Positions 17,389-27,247 of a DNA stretch of 64,000 bases are shown here, piece after piece. Location: positions 4,431,001-4,495,000 of the forward strand of contig NZ_CP120416.1 of NCBI RefSeq assembly GCF_032773895.1. Direction: 5' to 3'. The notes under the pieces were generated by a model, which saw nothing but the letters and a program-made list of their open reading frames with translations, made no database searches and was not told where the DNA came from. Each line of letters opens with the position of its first letter. Position 1 is the stretch's first letter. Source of the DNA: Teredinibacter sp. KSP-S5-2. Its GTDB lineage: Bacteria; Pseudomonadota; Gammaproteobacteria; Pseudomonadales; Cellvibrionaceae. A program made the translations under genes and the position numbers.

Positions 17389-18195
17389 TTAAGGTTTAAG
17401 AATTATTTGATAAGCATCGCCTTTTTCCTGCCCCTTTATTTGCACAAAGTGAGGCATATCCTTTTCGTTCCTGGCTATCCATAATTCCAGCACCTCTTTT
17501 TCATCTGACTGTAAAACATAAACTTCACAGTCAATTTTTTTAGAGTGAACGACGAGCTTTTTTAAACCGACCATTTCAATGTTATAAGTATTAATTGCTA
17601 AATTTTCTGTATCCAAAATTCGTATGACACGCAACGTATCACCTTGCTGTCCGGAGGAATAGCGAGGGAAATTTGCCAGTGTCGTGTCAAAGCTTTTTTG
17701 CGGGTAACGCGTCCCCTGAAAGTTGATAATGCGTTTTTTAAATAAGGACTGAGATTGCAACATCAGTTGACTGGCAGACAGTGACACCGAAGAAAAAACA
17801 TTACCCAAACCAGTGAGTTCATCCTCTGATAGTTTGTTTACTTCAGCGTAAAACACATCGGTATTTTGGTTTTTGGCGTCGACCCACAACCAATGAGCTG
17901 AACGACCATCAAACACTTTGCTGTCGGAATGGATAAAATCTCCATCTCTAGAAAACTGTTCAGTTTTCATTGAGCTAATTGAGCTTTTTTTCCACAGCCC
18001 ATCCGTTTGTATTTCAGTTTGTTCAATTATATGAAAACCTCCATTTTGTATATCTTCCATATACACTCGAACGTCTCCAATATCCTTTCCGTTGGAGAAC
18101 ACGTCGTAACTAAATTTGTGACGATTACCCTCTTCGGCAAATGCAACACACACAACATTCAGCAGGCCAAATAACGCGAAAATTTGTTTTTTCAT
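17389..18195 (-). CDS. DUF6134-like periplasmic protein
   Basis: The signal peptide (1-20, VCVAFAEEG) is followed by KFSYDVFSNGKDIGDVRV. This opening is shared by DUF6134/DUF3108-type proteins, which fold as beta-sandwiches that may bind lipids or sugars. The remaining 230 residues are beta-rich without catalytic motifs. AAGGAAAC precedes the ATG. It lies 62 bases after the RND permease and 14 bases before the MipA/OmpV gene, so it is probably part of the efflux operon. Family assignment is by eye and moderately sure. Confidence 0.6.
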   Translation of the reverse strand: MKKQIFALFGLLNVVCVAFAEEGNRHKFSYDVFSNGKDIGDVRVYMEDIQNGGFHIIEQTEIQTDGLWKKSSISSMKTEQFSRDGDFIHSDSKVFDGRSAHWLWVDAKNQNTDVFYAEVNKLSEDELTGLGNVFSSVSLSASQLMLQSQSLFKKRIINFQGTRYPQKSFDTTLANFPRYSSGQQGDTLRVIRILDTENLAINTYNIEMVGLKKLVVHSKKIDCEVYVLQSDEKEVLELWIARNEKDMPHFVQIKGQEKGDAYQIILKP

Positions 18196-18257
18196 GAATA
18201 AGTTTCCTTTTTCGATTGGTAATTTGACCGACAGAAATAACGTTATATATTTTGATA

Positions 18258-21200
18258 TTAATTGTTGGAGGTGATACCACGATTCTTATTGAACTGACCA
18301 AGTACAACCGCACCCAACTCCTCACTTATGGCAATGAGTAGAGGAATCAGGATAAGCGTTATACCCGTGGCAAATAATTCACCAAATGCCAAAGACACTG
18401 CCGCGGGTATTAGGTACTGCGCTTGCTCTGAGGTTTCGCTCATCAATGGAATAAGACCCGCAATGGTTGTGATCGTAGTCAGGAAAATGGCTTTAAACCG
18501 CCCTACACCAGTGTTGATAATTGCCGCATGCAGCTCATGGCCTTCCGCTTTTTCCTGATTAAATCGTGTGATCAACACCAGCGAATCATTCACCACAATT
18601 CCCATAAGCGCCAACATGCCAAAGAAAGAAAGCAGGCTAAACGGCAAGCCCATAATTAAATGACCAATTGCCGCCCCCACAAAACCAAATGGCACAACTG
18701 AAACAATAATGATCGGTTGCCAATAGGATTTCAGGGGAATAGCAAGCAGTGCGTAGATCAAAATGCAAGTGAAAACAAACGCCCGTACCAACCCCGACTG
18801 GAGCTCACCTTCTTGTTCCAGCTCTCCACCGAATTTTATTTCCAGGTCTGGATAGAGTTGCTTCAACTCTGGAATTACCGTTTGCTCCAGGCTTTGCTTG
18901 ATATCCACGGGCGCCACGATTGATTTATCAACATAAGCCTGGATTCGACTGACTTGTTTGCCATTGTGGCGACCGACGTGATCCGTGGAATAGTAAGATT
19001 CGAAGCTGGCAACACTGCTCAAGGGAATCCATTGCTGTCGATCATTTTTGACTTTTGCATTTAGAATATCTTCAAGTGTGTTTCGTGCTTCTTTCGCATT
19101 TTTTACAATCACTCGAATCTCATTGGTTTCCCGCTGTATACGCTGGGCTTCTGCTCCCCCGTATCGATAGCCAATTTGCATCGCCAGGCTTTCTTCAGTA
19201 AAACCCAGGTGTTTAGCTTCAGGTTTAAGCTGCAAACGAACTTCCGGTCGACCTGCCTTTAACGAGTCTCGAATGCTGCTAATACCGCTCATTTCTTCCA
19301 GTGATTGCACAATTTTTTTGCTGGCTTGATCCAGTATTTCCGGGTGCTTGGTTAATAATCGAAGTTCGAATCCGCCAGCCGTCTCTTCGGTACCACTAAA
19401 AGATAACTCTGTCGCGCCTTCCAGGTCTCCGACACGTTCCTTCCAATTATTCAATACATCCAGAGTGGTAATGCTCAGTTTTTTCCGTTCAATAGAAGGG
19501 GTTAGCTCAGCATATGCCTGAATACTTTGTGGTCCGTTTACTACCATAAGAAGATGCTTAATCGGCTTATGTACTGCATTCGACTGAAAATACTGGTTTA
19601 CCTCTTCGGCCATACTCTCCAGTTTTTCAGCATGATCGAGTATCAACCGATAGGGCGCACGACTGTCCATTTCCAGATTGACCACAATAATCTGCCCGGG
19701 AATGTCGGGAAAAAATACTGTTTTGATTTTCCCTTTAACCATTAACCCCATACCCAAAGTGGCAATGGAAATGAACAGAATACACACTGCGTATTTATGC
19801 TTTAGGCAAACGGTTAATAGCGGTTGATAAATACGATGGATGAATTTATCCAGAAAATTCTGCGTAGATGCCTGTAGCATTCGCCAATACTTTAATAACA
19901 CATTCTTGGCGTTATCCTCACGCTCTTCCATATAAGCAAGGTGCGCGGGAAGAATAAATTTACTTTCGAATAGAGAAAACAGCAGGGTAAAAATAACCAC
20001 GCCGGCAAAGTTCGCCATGACTTTACCCAAGGCGTTATCAATGAACATCATCGGTAAGAAGGCGGCAACTGTGGTAAGGACACCGAAAACAGTTGCTGCC
20101 GCCACACGGTGAACCCCTTTTTCTGCGGCGATTAAACCATCCGTATGAATCTTTCTTTGCTGATAGATGCTTTCGCCAACAACCACAGCATCGTCCACTA
20201 AAATGCCCAGTGCAATAATAAGGCCGAAGGTTGTCACATCATTTAGCGAGTAATCTACCCAACTTGTGCCCATGACAGTAAACGCACCGGCAATGGAGAT
20301 TGGGATACCCATAGCAACCCAAAATGCCAACCTCACCTTGAGAAATAACGCAAGAATAATCAGTACCAGAAACAAGCCTTGAATAGCATTACTTTGCAAT
20401 AAACCAAGTCGTTCGGAGATATAATCGCTGGAATCCCCCCAGACGCTTAATTGCACACCTTCAGGAAGCTGTTGCTCAAATTCCGCCGTCGATGCTTTTA
20501 CCGCGCTTGCAATTTCCAAAAGATTTTCTTTTCGGCCAATCAATACTTCCATTCCGACGGATGACTCGCCATTAAAGCGAACAATGATGTCATCTTCCTC
20601 ATAGTCATCCACTACCGTTGCAATATCCTTTAAACGAATTTTTGCTCCATCTTTGTCAGTTAAAATGGCAATGTTTTCGAAATCTCTTAAAAAGTACGCC
20701 TGACTGTCGGCACGTAGCAAAATATTTCCGTCCCGTGTTTTTAAGGTGCCCGCTTGAAACAACAGGGAAGAGGCTTGAATTTTTTCTACAAGGTCCTGGA
20801 TTGATATATTGTATTTCTGTAGCGTTTCGGGCGTGATTTCAATTCTTATTTCAGGGTTGTACAACCCCCAAAGATTGAGCCTTGATACCTCGGGGAGTGC
20901 TAACAGTTTTTCCCTTAGACTTCTGGATAATCGCTGTAACGTGGTTGCATCTGTTTCCCCCCACAATTGAATGTATAACGCAGGAAAATCAAATTCATTA
21001 CGATAAATAACGGGCTTTTCTGCTTCTCTCGGTAGCGTGCCAATACTGTCCATTCGTACCCGCAAATCGTCCAACAATCTTTGTAAGTCGTATCCGTCAT
21101 CTTTGCGGACGGATACTGATGACAACCCATCCATTGAGATAGAACGGATTTCCTTAACCCCTTGAAGCCCTTCGAGGGCGTTTTCGATTTTTTGCGTAAT

Positions 21201-21389
21201 ATGTTCGTCTACCTGTACGGCATAAGCCTCAGGAAAAGACGTGTCAATAACGATAGTGTCGGCTGGAAGTTTTGGGAAACCTTCTATTCGGATTGAGTAA
21301 GCGGTAAAAATCCCTGCGATAATAATTAACGCCATTGTTAAATTGGCGGCAACAGGATTGTGAATAAACCAACGAGTAAGGTATTCCAT
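18258..21389 (-). CDS. RND-family efflux permease
   Basis: A proton-driven inner-membrane pump that exports drugs or other hydrophobic compounds through the adaptor and outer-membrane factor encoded just upstream. The 1,043 residues carry the usual layout: TM1 at about 13-31, a large periplasmic loop, TM2-6, a second loop, TM8-12. The TM4 segment FGLIIALGILVDDAVVVGES has the paired Asp that relay protons. The N-terminus MEYLTRWFIHNPVAANL and the substitution pattern resemble the heavier-diverged acriflavin-resistance group rather than AcrB itself. It starts two bases after the adaptor stop. Confidence 0.93.
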   Translation of the reverse strand: MEYLTRWFIHNPVAANLTMALIIIAGIFTAYSIRIEGFPKLPADTIVIDTSFPEAYAVQVDEHITQKIENALEGLQGVKEIRSISMDGLSSVSVRKDDGYDLQRLLDDLRVRMDSIGTLPREAEKPVIYRNEFDFPALYIQLWGETDATTLQRLSRSLREKLLALPEVSRLNLWGLYNPEIRIEITPETLQKYNISIQDLVEKIQASSLLFQAGTLKTRDGNILLRADSQAYFLRDFENIAILTDKDGAKIRLKDIATVVDDYEEDDIIVRFNGESSVGMEVLIGRKENLLEIASAVKASTAEFEQQLPEGVQLSVWGDSSDYISERLGLLQSNAIQGLFLVLIILALFLKVRLAFWVAMGIPISIAGAFTVMGTSWVDYSLNDVTTFGLIIALGILVDDAVVVGESIYQQRKIHTDGLIAAEKGVHRVAAATVFGVLTTVAAFLPMMFIDNALGKVMANFAGVVIFTLLFSLFESKFILPAHLAYMEEREDNAKNVLLKYWRMLQASTQNFLDKFIHRIYQPLLTVCLKHKYAVCILFISIATLGMGLMVKGKIKTVFFPDIPGQIIVVNLEMDSRAPYRLILDHAEKLESMAEEVNQYFQSNAVHKPIKHLLMVVNGPQSIQAYAELTPSIERKKLSITTLDVLNNWKERVGDLEGATELSFSGTEETAGGFELRLLTKHPEILDQASKKIVQSLEEMSGISSIRDSLKAGRPEVRLQLKPEAKHLGFTEESLAMQIGYRYGGAEAQRIQRETNEIRVIVKNAKEARNTLEDILNAKVKNDRQQWIPLSSVASFESYYSTDHVGRHNGKQVSRIQAYVDKSIVAPVDIKQSLEQTVIPELKQLYPDLEIKFGGELEQEGELQSGLVRAFVFTCILIYALLAIPLKSYWQPIIIVSVVPFGFVGAAIGHLIMGLPFSLLSFFGMLALMGIVVNDSLVLITRFNQEKAEGHELHAAIINTGVGRFKAIFLTTITTIAGLIPLMSETSEQAQYLIPAAVSLAFGELFATGITLILIPLLIAISEELGAVVLGQFNKNRGITSNN

Positions 21390-21391
21390 AA

Positions 21392-22579
21392 TTATTGCCC
21401 GCCCGCTAGTACTGAATTATGTTTTTCACCGGTGATACTTTCTAGTGACACCTCTGTCGGATTGACTTGGAGACCGGGTAAAAAATAAGCCAGTGGTGTT
21501 ACGACCACCCGCCATTCATCGTTTTCTTGAAGTGGTTTGGCTATATGCGGCGTTGAGATAACAGCCCAGGCATCGTCGTAAAATAAAATATCCACGGCGT
21601 AACGTTGCAATATGTTCTGCCGGTTAATAAACCAGGCATAGCCATCCCGTCCGATACTGCCTTCTGGAATACGTAAGCTTTGTTCAACGGCAGTCGCCGG
21701 TAATTTTACTTTTACGAAGGAACCGGAGCGCACAGGAGTATCGGAATCGTCGTTCACTTGAAGAGCAAGCGAATACAATCGGGTTTCGGGGTTTAGGAAC
21801 GCGCCGCCTTCACGTATCGTTGCCGTGCCGATTAGCTCTCCATTTTCTGAGTGCAGTTTTGCTTTTTGAGTTTTCCAGTCTTTATTTAAACGCTTCCATT
21901 GTTGCTCTGTAAGCGACAGGTGTATTTCGTTCTTGCCCTCACTAATCAGGTCAAATAATGGCGAGCTCGCTTCAACCATTTGACCGAGACTGACATGACG
22001 CTGCGTAATGTAACCGGAAAAGGGGGCGCTAATGTGCGTGTATTCCAGCTCTCTTTTTGCCAAAGCCAGCTTTTCTTCAGCAGACTTGAGCGCTTTTTCC
22101 GCACGGTGTAGCTGCGGTTTGTTTAACACCAAATCGGAAGGAGTGGTGTTGATTCCCGATCTTTTCCAGCTTTTTATGGCCTGCTCAGTCCGGTTTTTTT
22201 CTTGCAAATATTGAATACGCGAATCGGCGAGTAAATATTCAGCTTCGACCAGCTGGGTTTTGTAAGCTTGCGGGTCAATGCTCGCAAGCTGTTGGCCTTT
22301 TTGAACAAAGCTGCCAATCGTAATATCGCTTTCAACCGTTAATACTTCGCCATTGACATAAGCCAGTACCGATGTTTGCCAACGGGGCTGGATTTCAGCA
22401 TAACTGTCAATACTGCCAGTATTAACTCTGGGCGACACAGTAACGAAGGACACTGTAGGTTTTGGTTTTTCCGAATTTTTGGTTTCAACATCGGGCGAGT
22501 CTTCTAAAACAGACAACAGCGCAAGTGTTGCGACAAAGCCCGCAATGGAAATCCAGATCCATTTTTTATTTTTTGTCAT
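21392..22579 (-). CDS. RND efflux periplasmic adaptor (membrane fusion protein)
   Basis: Links the permease to the outer-membrane channel. It has an N-terminal membrane anchor (about 7-24), a barrel-sandwich hybrid half (SVLAYVNGEVLTVESDITIG), a coiled-coil hairpin (about 105-175, rich in Glu, Lys and Ala), then the second lipoyl half (YTHISAPFSGYITQRHVSLG) and beta-barrel and membrane-proximal domains. At 395 residues it is normal in length. Its start overlaps the end of the TolC-like gene by 14 bases, showing translational coupling. Confidence 0.92.
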   Translation of the reverse strand: MTKNKKWIWISIAGFVATLALLSVLEDSPDVETKNSEKPKPTVSFVTVSPRVNTGSIDSYAEIQPRWQTSVLAYVNGEVLTVESDITIGSFVQKGQQLASIDPQAYKTQLVEAEYLLADSRIQYLQEKNRTEQAIKSWKRSGINTTPSDLVLNKPQLHRAEKALKSAEEKLALAKRELEYTHISAPFSGYITQRHVSLGQMVEASSPLFDLISEGKNEIHLSLTEQQWKRLNKDWKTQKAKLHSENGELIGTATIREGGAFLNPETRLYSLALQVNDDSDTPVRSGSFVKVKLPATAVEQSLRIPEGSIGRDGYAWFINRQNILQRYAVDILFYDDAWAVISTPHIAKPLQENDEWRVVVTPLAYFLPGLQVNPTEVSLESITGEKHNSVLAGGQ

Positions 22580-23948
22580 TGGTTACACCTAATAATTCCA
22601 GAGGTTGCCCAATAGCCAATGCCAGGGCAACGCGGTTATTTACATATTCTGAGTGCCGTTGAATCAATTGGCTCTTGGCGTCGAGAGTGGATGTCCGCGA
22701 CAGCAGGAATTCTTTGATGGAACCATCACCGTTACGATAGGCTTCAACTTGTTGTGCTTGGATTTCCTGAATTTTAATAATTATTTTTTCTTGTCTTTCG
22801 ATATAACGGCGTATTTCTGATTCTTGAATCAGGTTGACTTCCACTTCCTCAATCGCGTTCGCTACTACATTCTGATACTCCCAAAACGCCGATTCGGCAT
22901 CTTTCGAAATTCTGTTTGCTTCCGCGCGCAATTCACCACCACGGAAAACCGGTTGAACGGCACTCCCGATTAGTCGCCACATCATGGATTCATCAAATAT
23001 TTTGCTGAAGCTGTTTGCCGAACGGTCTGCTGACCCTGTGATCGACAAATCCGGCAGCAAAGCTTTGTTAGCCGCTTTGGTTTGCTCATCGAGTACTGCA
23101 ATTTGTATGTAGGCGGAACGAATATCAGGTCGGTCGGCAAGCTGAAAGGCTTGAATAGATTCAGGTAAGGGAACAAAAGGAAATTCGTTGATATCAAGTT
23201 CAATATCAATCGGTGTTTTGGGATGCTTGCCTCTAAGAGTATTCAACGCAAACAGGGTACGCTGTTTTTCAACACCAATTTGGTCCCAGGTATTTTGCGC
23301 ATAACGCTCAGTATTTTGTTGCTCTATAAACTCCTGGTAACCAATCAGACCATGAACATATTCCTCTTTGGCACTTACTGCTAAATCTTGATATATTTTC
23401 AGCTGCTCTTCTGCAACAACATGGCGTCTGGATGCGGATATATAATCGCTCCAGTAGCTAATAGCTTTTGCAATGAGCAGACGTTTTGCCCAGTTTAGTT
23501 CGTTCTGTTTTTGCTCTACAGATAATTTCGCTGCTCTCTTTTCATTACGTATTTTTCCCCATAGGTCTAGAGCCCAACGAGTATTTACGCCTAGCTGCGC
23601 CTGGTTAGCGACTTCATTATCTACGGGTGACTTTTCTCGTATGTAATCCAGGTTTAAATTTGCCTGAGGAACAAGCTGAGCTCGTTGCACACGGTGTAAC
23701 ATTTCGGCACTTTCTACCGAAGCAACAAGAGCATTTATGCTCGCGTTATTCTCGAGCACTTCAGTAATATATAAACCTAAATCCTCTGGCAAATATGTAT
23801 CCAAAGAGGCACCGCCGAATAGCACCGTCTGATTTATTCGCTGTTCACTTTTTTCCATAATCTCATTATTCACATCACTGATGTGATTCGAGTTCGCACA
23901 TCCGACGATACTAACGGTTAAAAAGAGAATGCTAATTTTTTTATTCAA
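22566..23948 (-). CDS. TolC/NodT-family outer-membrane efflux lipoprotein
   Basis: The outer-membrane channel of the tripartite pump. The TTG at 23946-23948 is chosen because AGAAGGTGA lies just upstream and the resulting peptide NKKISILFLTVSIVGC is a proper lipoprotein signal (VGC lipobox); the longer frame from 23996 adds a non-signal extension. The mature part has two repeated outer-membrane-efflux domains with long amphipathic helices, typical phrases being LGVNTRWALDLWGKIRNEKR and LPDLSITGSADR. First gene of the five-gene operon, downstream of the palindromic operators. Confidence 0.9.
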   Translation of the reverse strand: MNKKISILFLTVSIVGCANSNHISDVNNEIMEKSEQRINQTVLFGGASLDTYLPEDLGLYITEVLENNASINALVASVESAEMLHRVQRAQLVPQANLNLDYIREKSPVDNEVANQAQLGVNTRWALDLWGKIRNEKRAAKLSVEQKQNELNWAKRLLIAKAISYWSDYISASRRHVVAEEQLKIYQDLAVSAKEEYVHGLIGYQEFIEQQNTERYAQNTWDQIGVEKQRTLFALNTLRGKHPKTPIDIELDINEFPFVPLPESIQAFQLADRPDIRSAYIQIAVLDEQTKAANKALLPDLSITGSADRSANSFSKIFDESMMWRLIGSAVQPVFRGGELRAEANRISKDAESAFWEYQNVVANAIEEVEVNLIQESEIRRYIERQEKIIIKIQEIQAQQVEAYRNGDGSIKEFLLSRTSTLDAKSQLIQRHSEYVNNRVALALAIGQPLELLGVTNDKK

Positions 23949-24014
23949 GTAGTCACCTTCTGAGAGCAATATGAATACAAGGCTTGCGTGATACATTTAC
24001 CAATCACAACATAG

Positions 24015-24028
24015 TGAACAGTTGTTCA
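24015..24028. promoter_or_regulatory. TetR-type operator, copy 1
   Basis: A perfect dyad TGAACA-GT-TGTTCA, 67 bases upstream of the TTG start of the TolC-like gene. It is identical in its arms to the second copy at 24071, which points to one dimeric repressor. The adjacent divergent TetR gene is the obvious candidate. Confidence 0.8.
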
Positions 24029-24041
24029 TTATTTTTCGCCC

Positions 24042-24058
24042 TGACTCCAGATGAGTCA
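24042..24058. promoter_or_regulatory. Secondary dyad between the two operators
   Basis: TGACTC-CAGAT-GAGTCA is a perfect 6-bp-arm inverted repeat midway between the two TGAACA dyads. It could bind another regulator or be chance. Confidence 0.35.
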
Positions 24059-24070
24059 ACATGATTTAAG

Positions 24071-24084
24071 TGAACATTTGTTCA
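24071..24084. promoter_or_regulatory. TetR-type operator, copy 2
   Basis: A perfect dyad TGAACA-TT-TGTTCA, 56 bases from the first copy. It lies just upstream of a possible promoter for the tetR gene (TTGACT at 24092, 17-base spacer, weak AAATAA at 24115), so the repressor probably shuts down its own gene as well. Confidence 0.8.
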
Positions 24085-24150
24085 TTTATTGTTGACTTTT
24101 ACGCTTTTGATAACAAATAATCACATCGTCGTAACAGTCAAAGGACAGTC

Positions 24151-24738
24151 ATGAAAAATAAAAGTCAGGAATACGCAACCGAACAGGCGGAAAGGATATT
24201 GGCGTCTGCCAAGAAGTGTTTTTTGAGACAGGGGCTGCGAGCAACAACAATGCGTGATATTGCCGCAGAAGCTGATATGAGCCTGGGCAATATTTATCGT
24301 TATTTCAAAAATCGTGAGGTGCTGGTTCAAGCATTTATCCGGCGAGACAACGACGAATATCAGCAAGCCCTTGAATTACTGAAAGGCGCTAAACAGATAA
24401 AAAAGGTCTTGGCCGGTATTGCCAAGGAAGTGATCAAGCAACTGTCCAACCGGGCCGAACTGCTTATCTATACCGATATACTTTCGGAGGCCTTGCTCAA
24501 CAATCAGGTAATGGAGTTAATTGCCCTGCATGAGACAGAAGAGGTATTAGCGGGGTACCTGAAAGATGCCGAGGGAGAAAAACGTATTCGTTTGTCTGTT
24601 CCCCCAGACGTCGCCGCCTTATCCATCATATCGTTCATGGAGTATGCAGCAACCAAATGTGTGTTTCACAAGGGATATTCCGTTCGCAAAGCCAATAAAC
24701 AGTTCTCACAATACCTCGATCTGCTTATCGACGAATAA
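24151..24738 (+). CDS. TetR-family transcriptional repressor of the RND operon
   Basis: A one-component repressor. The N-terminal HTH spans about 10-58: RILASAKKCFLRQGLRATTM, then DIAAEADMSLGNIYRYFKNR, the classic TetR recognition helix. The C-terminal ligand domain (65-195) resembles TetR_C domains of efflux regulators. A usual 195 residues. AAAGGACAG precedes the ATG. It is divergent from the pump operon with two matching operators in between, so it likely represses the pump until a substrate binds. Confidence 0.93.
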   Translation: MKNKSQEYATEQAERILASAKKCFLRQGLRATTMRDIAAEADMSLGNIYRYFKNREVLVQAFIRRDNDEYQQALELLKGAKQIKKVLAGIAKEVIKQLSNRAELLIYTDILSEALLNNQVMELIALHETEEVLAGYLKDAEGEKRIRLSVPPDVAALSIISFMEYAATKCVFHKGYSVRKANKQFSQYLDLLIDE

Positions 24739-25140
24739 GGCATACGTTAGTAAACATGAACCATTGAGAACTGCTCTCCATCGCCTAAAGGCGACGCGCA
24801 GCCAACTCCCAGCGCTTAACATTCCTTGGTCAGCGCATGGCGCAAAAATCAACACATTTCACAAATTTTTACATAAGCAAAACCTAAACTACACGATCAA
24901 ACGTAATTATCGGCAAAAAACGTTATTTTTCAGGATCTTAAATCAAATCAGGCTTTGCATAGCGAAGCGTTTTCCATCAAAATTCGCCTTTCGAGAAAAG
25001 CCCGCCTCTAAAGAGTGCGCATAGCCACCATCGCAGGGCTTTACTGACCTCAAGGAATTCGAACCACACACATTATCTATATGCAATATTCGCCAGTTAG
25101 ACTGACTATATTCGCATTAAGAAGAGGGCTTAGTTAAAAC
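24739..25140. other. Intergenic region upstream of the exopolysaccharide locus
   Basis: About 400 bases without a supported ORF. It should contain the promoter for the exopolysaccharide operon. I could not identify a convincing sigma-54 or sigma-70 site. Confidence 0.4.
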
Positions 25141-26562
25141 GTGTCTCACATCCGCCTCCTAAAGCATTACGTCAACCTTCCGTTCCTCTTTTTAGGCATT
25201 GCCGAATTTGCCCTGTTTTACGCTCTGGGTGTGAATCTGGCGGTTCAAACCGGGGATTCTGGCTACAACGATTTGCTTTACGTTCCCTATTCCGCGTCAT
25301 CCCGGGCTCTCATATTCGCATGCTGTATGGCATGTTGTACCCTGGCAATGGGATCATACGGGGCGATGCGCAATGAAGGCATAGTCAACAGAGCCTTACG
25401 AGCAGTTGTGGGTTATTGTTTACTTGGCATTACCGCAATGCACATCCTTTTCTTTGTATTGCCCAAAACCCACTTGGGTGGCTCGGTGCTTTTCTGGGCG
25501 GTTATGGGGTCTATCGCAGGCGTACTGGTGTTACGCACCATATTTACCTCCATTGTCGACCTAGATCGATTCAATCGTCGGGTTCTGGTCTATGGCAGTG
25601 GCAAACTGGCAAATCGAATCGTTAAGCAATCCACTAAACTGGCGGACTCTTTGGCGCTAACTGTGGTCGGTTGCGTACCCAGTCAAACTGATGCTGAACC
25701 ACACGAAGACCTGAAAGACCTTGCTCTGGAAGAACCTGAGGACTGGGTCACTTTCTGTCATCAGCAGCACATTAGCGAAATTATTGTCGCACCAGATGAA
25801 CGTCGACGCAGTATGGGCGGACATATGCCCGTCGAAGAGTTTCTCGATTGTAAGATGGAAGGCGTCCAGGTTATCGATGCTCCAACCTTCTTTGAGCGGG
25901 AGCTGTCTATGATTGAAATCGAACTGGTGCAACCAGGCTGGATGCTGTTCTCTGATGGATTCCAATACTCACATCTACGCGATTGGTCCAAGCGACTATT
26001 TGACCTCGCGGTCAGCCTGCTGTTGGTGCTTATTGCATCACCTTTTATGATTCTCGCTGGCTTAGCTGTAGTGCTGGAAACCGGTCGCCCGATGTTCTAC
26101 AAGCAGGTACGTGTTGGGTTGAACGGTAAAGAGTTCACTATATATAAGCTTCGCTCTATGACCCAGAACGCGGAAAAAGGCGGTAAAGCTGTCTGGGCGC
26201 AAAAGAACGATGCACGCGTAACCAAGGTTGGTGCCTTTATCCGTAACACTCGCCTGGACGAACTTCCCCAGTTATTGAATGTTTTGCGCGGCGACATGAG
26301 CTTTGTCGGCCCACGCCCGGAGCGTCCCCAGTTTGTCAACGAACTAAAAGATCAGATCCCCTATTATGATGTTCGACACCGCGTTAAGCCTGGGCTTATG
26401 GGGTGGGCTCAGTTAAAGTATCCGTATGGCGCGTCTGTTGAAGACACAGAAAACAAGCTGCGCTACGATTTGTATTACACCAAAAATCACAGTTTCTTTA
26501 TGGACTTACTCATTCTTATTCAAACTGTAGAGGTTGTATTGCTGGGTAAAGGCGTACACTAA
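25141..26562 (+). CDS. Exopolysaccharide polyprenyl glycosylphosphotransferase (initiating sugar transferase)
   Basis: Starts repeat-unit synthesis by moving a sugar-1-phosphate from a nucleotide sugar to undecaprenyl phosphate at the inner membrane. The first ~145 residues hold four transmembrane helices, a CoA-binding-like domain follows ([15 protein letters not shown] at about 144), then a fifth membrane helix (ca. 285-310) and the Bac_transf domain: [26 protein letters not shown], and [11 protein letters not shown]. This is the WbaP/EpsB type found with exosortases. GTG start, with GAGGG upstream. First gene of the export/exosortase operon. Confidence 0.92.
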   Translation: MSHIRLLKHYVNLPFLFLGIAEFALFYALGVNLAVQTGDSGYNDLLYVPYSASSRALIFACCMACCTLAMGSYGAMRNEGIVNRALRAVVGYCLLGITAMHILFFVLPKTHLGGSVLFWAVMGSIAGVLVLRTIFTSIVDLDRFNRRVLVYGSGKLANRIVKQSTKLADSLALTVVGCVPSQTDAEPHEDLKDLALEEPEDWVTFCHQQHISEIIVAPDERRRSMGGHMPVEEFLDCKMEGVQVIDAPTFFERELSMIEIELVQPGWMLFSDGFQYSHLRDWSKRLFDLAVSLLLVLIASPFMILAGLAVVLETGRPMFYKQVRVGLNGKEFTIYKLRSMTQNAEKGGKAVWAQKNDARVTKVGAFIRNTRLDELPQLLNVLRGDMSFVGPRPERPQFVNELKDQIPYYDVRHRVKPGLMGWAQLKYPYGASVEDTENKLRYDLYYTKNHSFFMDLLILIQTVEVVLLGKGVH

Positions 26563-26617
26563 ACAGCATGTACATAAAGGATTATTGTTTACACTTCTTC
26601 TGCCGGGGGAACCACCT

Positions 26618-27244
26618 ATGAAACCACTTTTGTTCAAAATCACCACGCTACTGGCTGGCCTGCTGTTTATCACAAGCTGCGGAAGCAACGTTAAAGTCGC
26701 CAAAGATATGCCACCTGAAACCAGTATTGGCATTATTTCCGAGTACAAAATTGGCGTGAGTGATGGCCTGCAGGTAAATGTTTGGAAAAACCCAGAGCTT
26801 TCCACCAATGCTATCGTACGTCCCGACGGCAAGATCTCTATTCCGTTGATCGGTGATATGCAAGCGTCTGGCTACAGTGCCACCCAGCTTGCTGACAGCG
26901 TAACTGCAGAGTTGAAGAAGTTCATTCGTAACCCACAAGTTACCGTTATTGTCTCTAACCCAACCAGTGCCGACTATTTGCACCGTGTTCGCATTACTGG
27001 TGCCGTTGCTCATCCTCAGTCAATTCCATATCGTAAAGGTGTGACAGTACTGGATGTTGTACTTGATGCAGGTGGTTTGACCCCATTTGCTTCAGCAAAC
27101 AGTGGCAAACTGTTCCGTCAAACCAAAGATGGTATTAAGGTGTTCAATGTTCGAGTGAAAGACATCCTGCAAAAAGGTGATCTTTCAACCAACTATGCTT
27201 TGTACCCACAAGATATTATTACTATTCCAGAAAGAGCTTTTTAA
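26618..27244 (+). CDS. Wza-type polysaccharide export lipoprotein
   Basis: A periplasmic/outer-membrane export protein that forms the exit channel for the polymer. The frame is open from 26534, but the ATG at 26618 follows GGGGGA and yields a lipoprotein signal (lipobox ITSC), so it is used. The Poly_export domain (YKIGVSDGLQVNVWKNPELS, then VRPDGKISIPLIGD) is followed by a SLBB domain (VRITGAVAHPQSIPYRKG). At 208 residues it is a short Wza lacking the C-terminal membrane helix. The next gene starts three bases after its stop. Confidence 0.92.
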   Translation: MKPLLFKITTLLAGLLFITSCGSNVKVAKDMPPETSIGIISEYKIGVSDGLQVNVWKNPELSTNAIVRPDGKISIPLIGDMQASGYSATQLADSVTAELKKFIRNPQVTVIVSNPTSADYLHRVRITGAVAHPQSIPYRKGVTVLDVVLDAGGLTPFASANSGKLFRQTKDGIKVFNVRVKDILQKGDLSTNYALYPQDIITIPERAF

Positions 27245-27247
27245 TTT

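Noticed and set aside
24739-25140. Frame at 24566-25024 overlapping the end of tetR
   Set aside because: It begins inside tetR in another frame and gives a product rich in Arg, Asn and Lys with no homology I can see.
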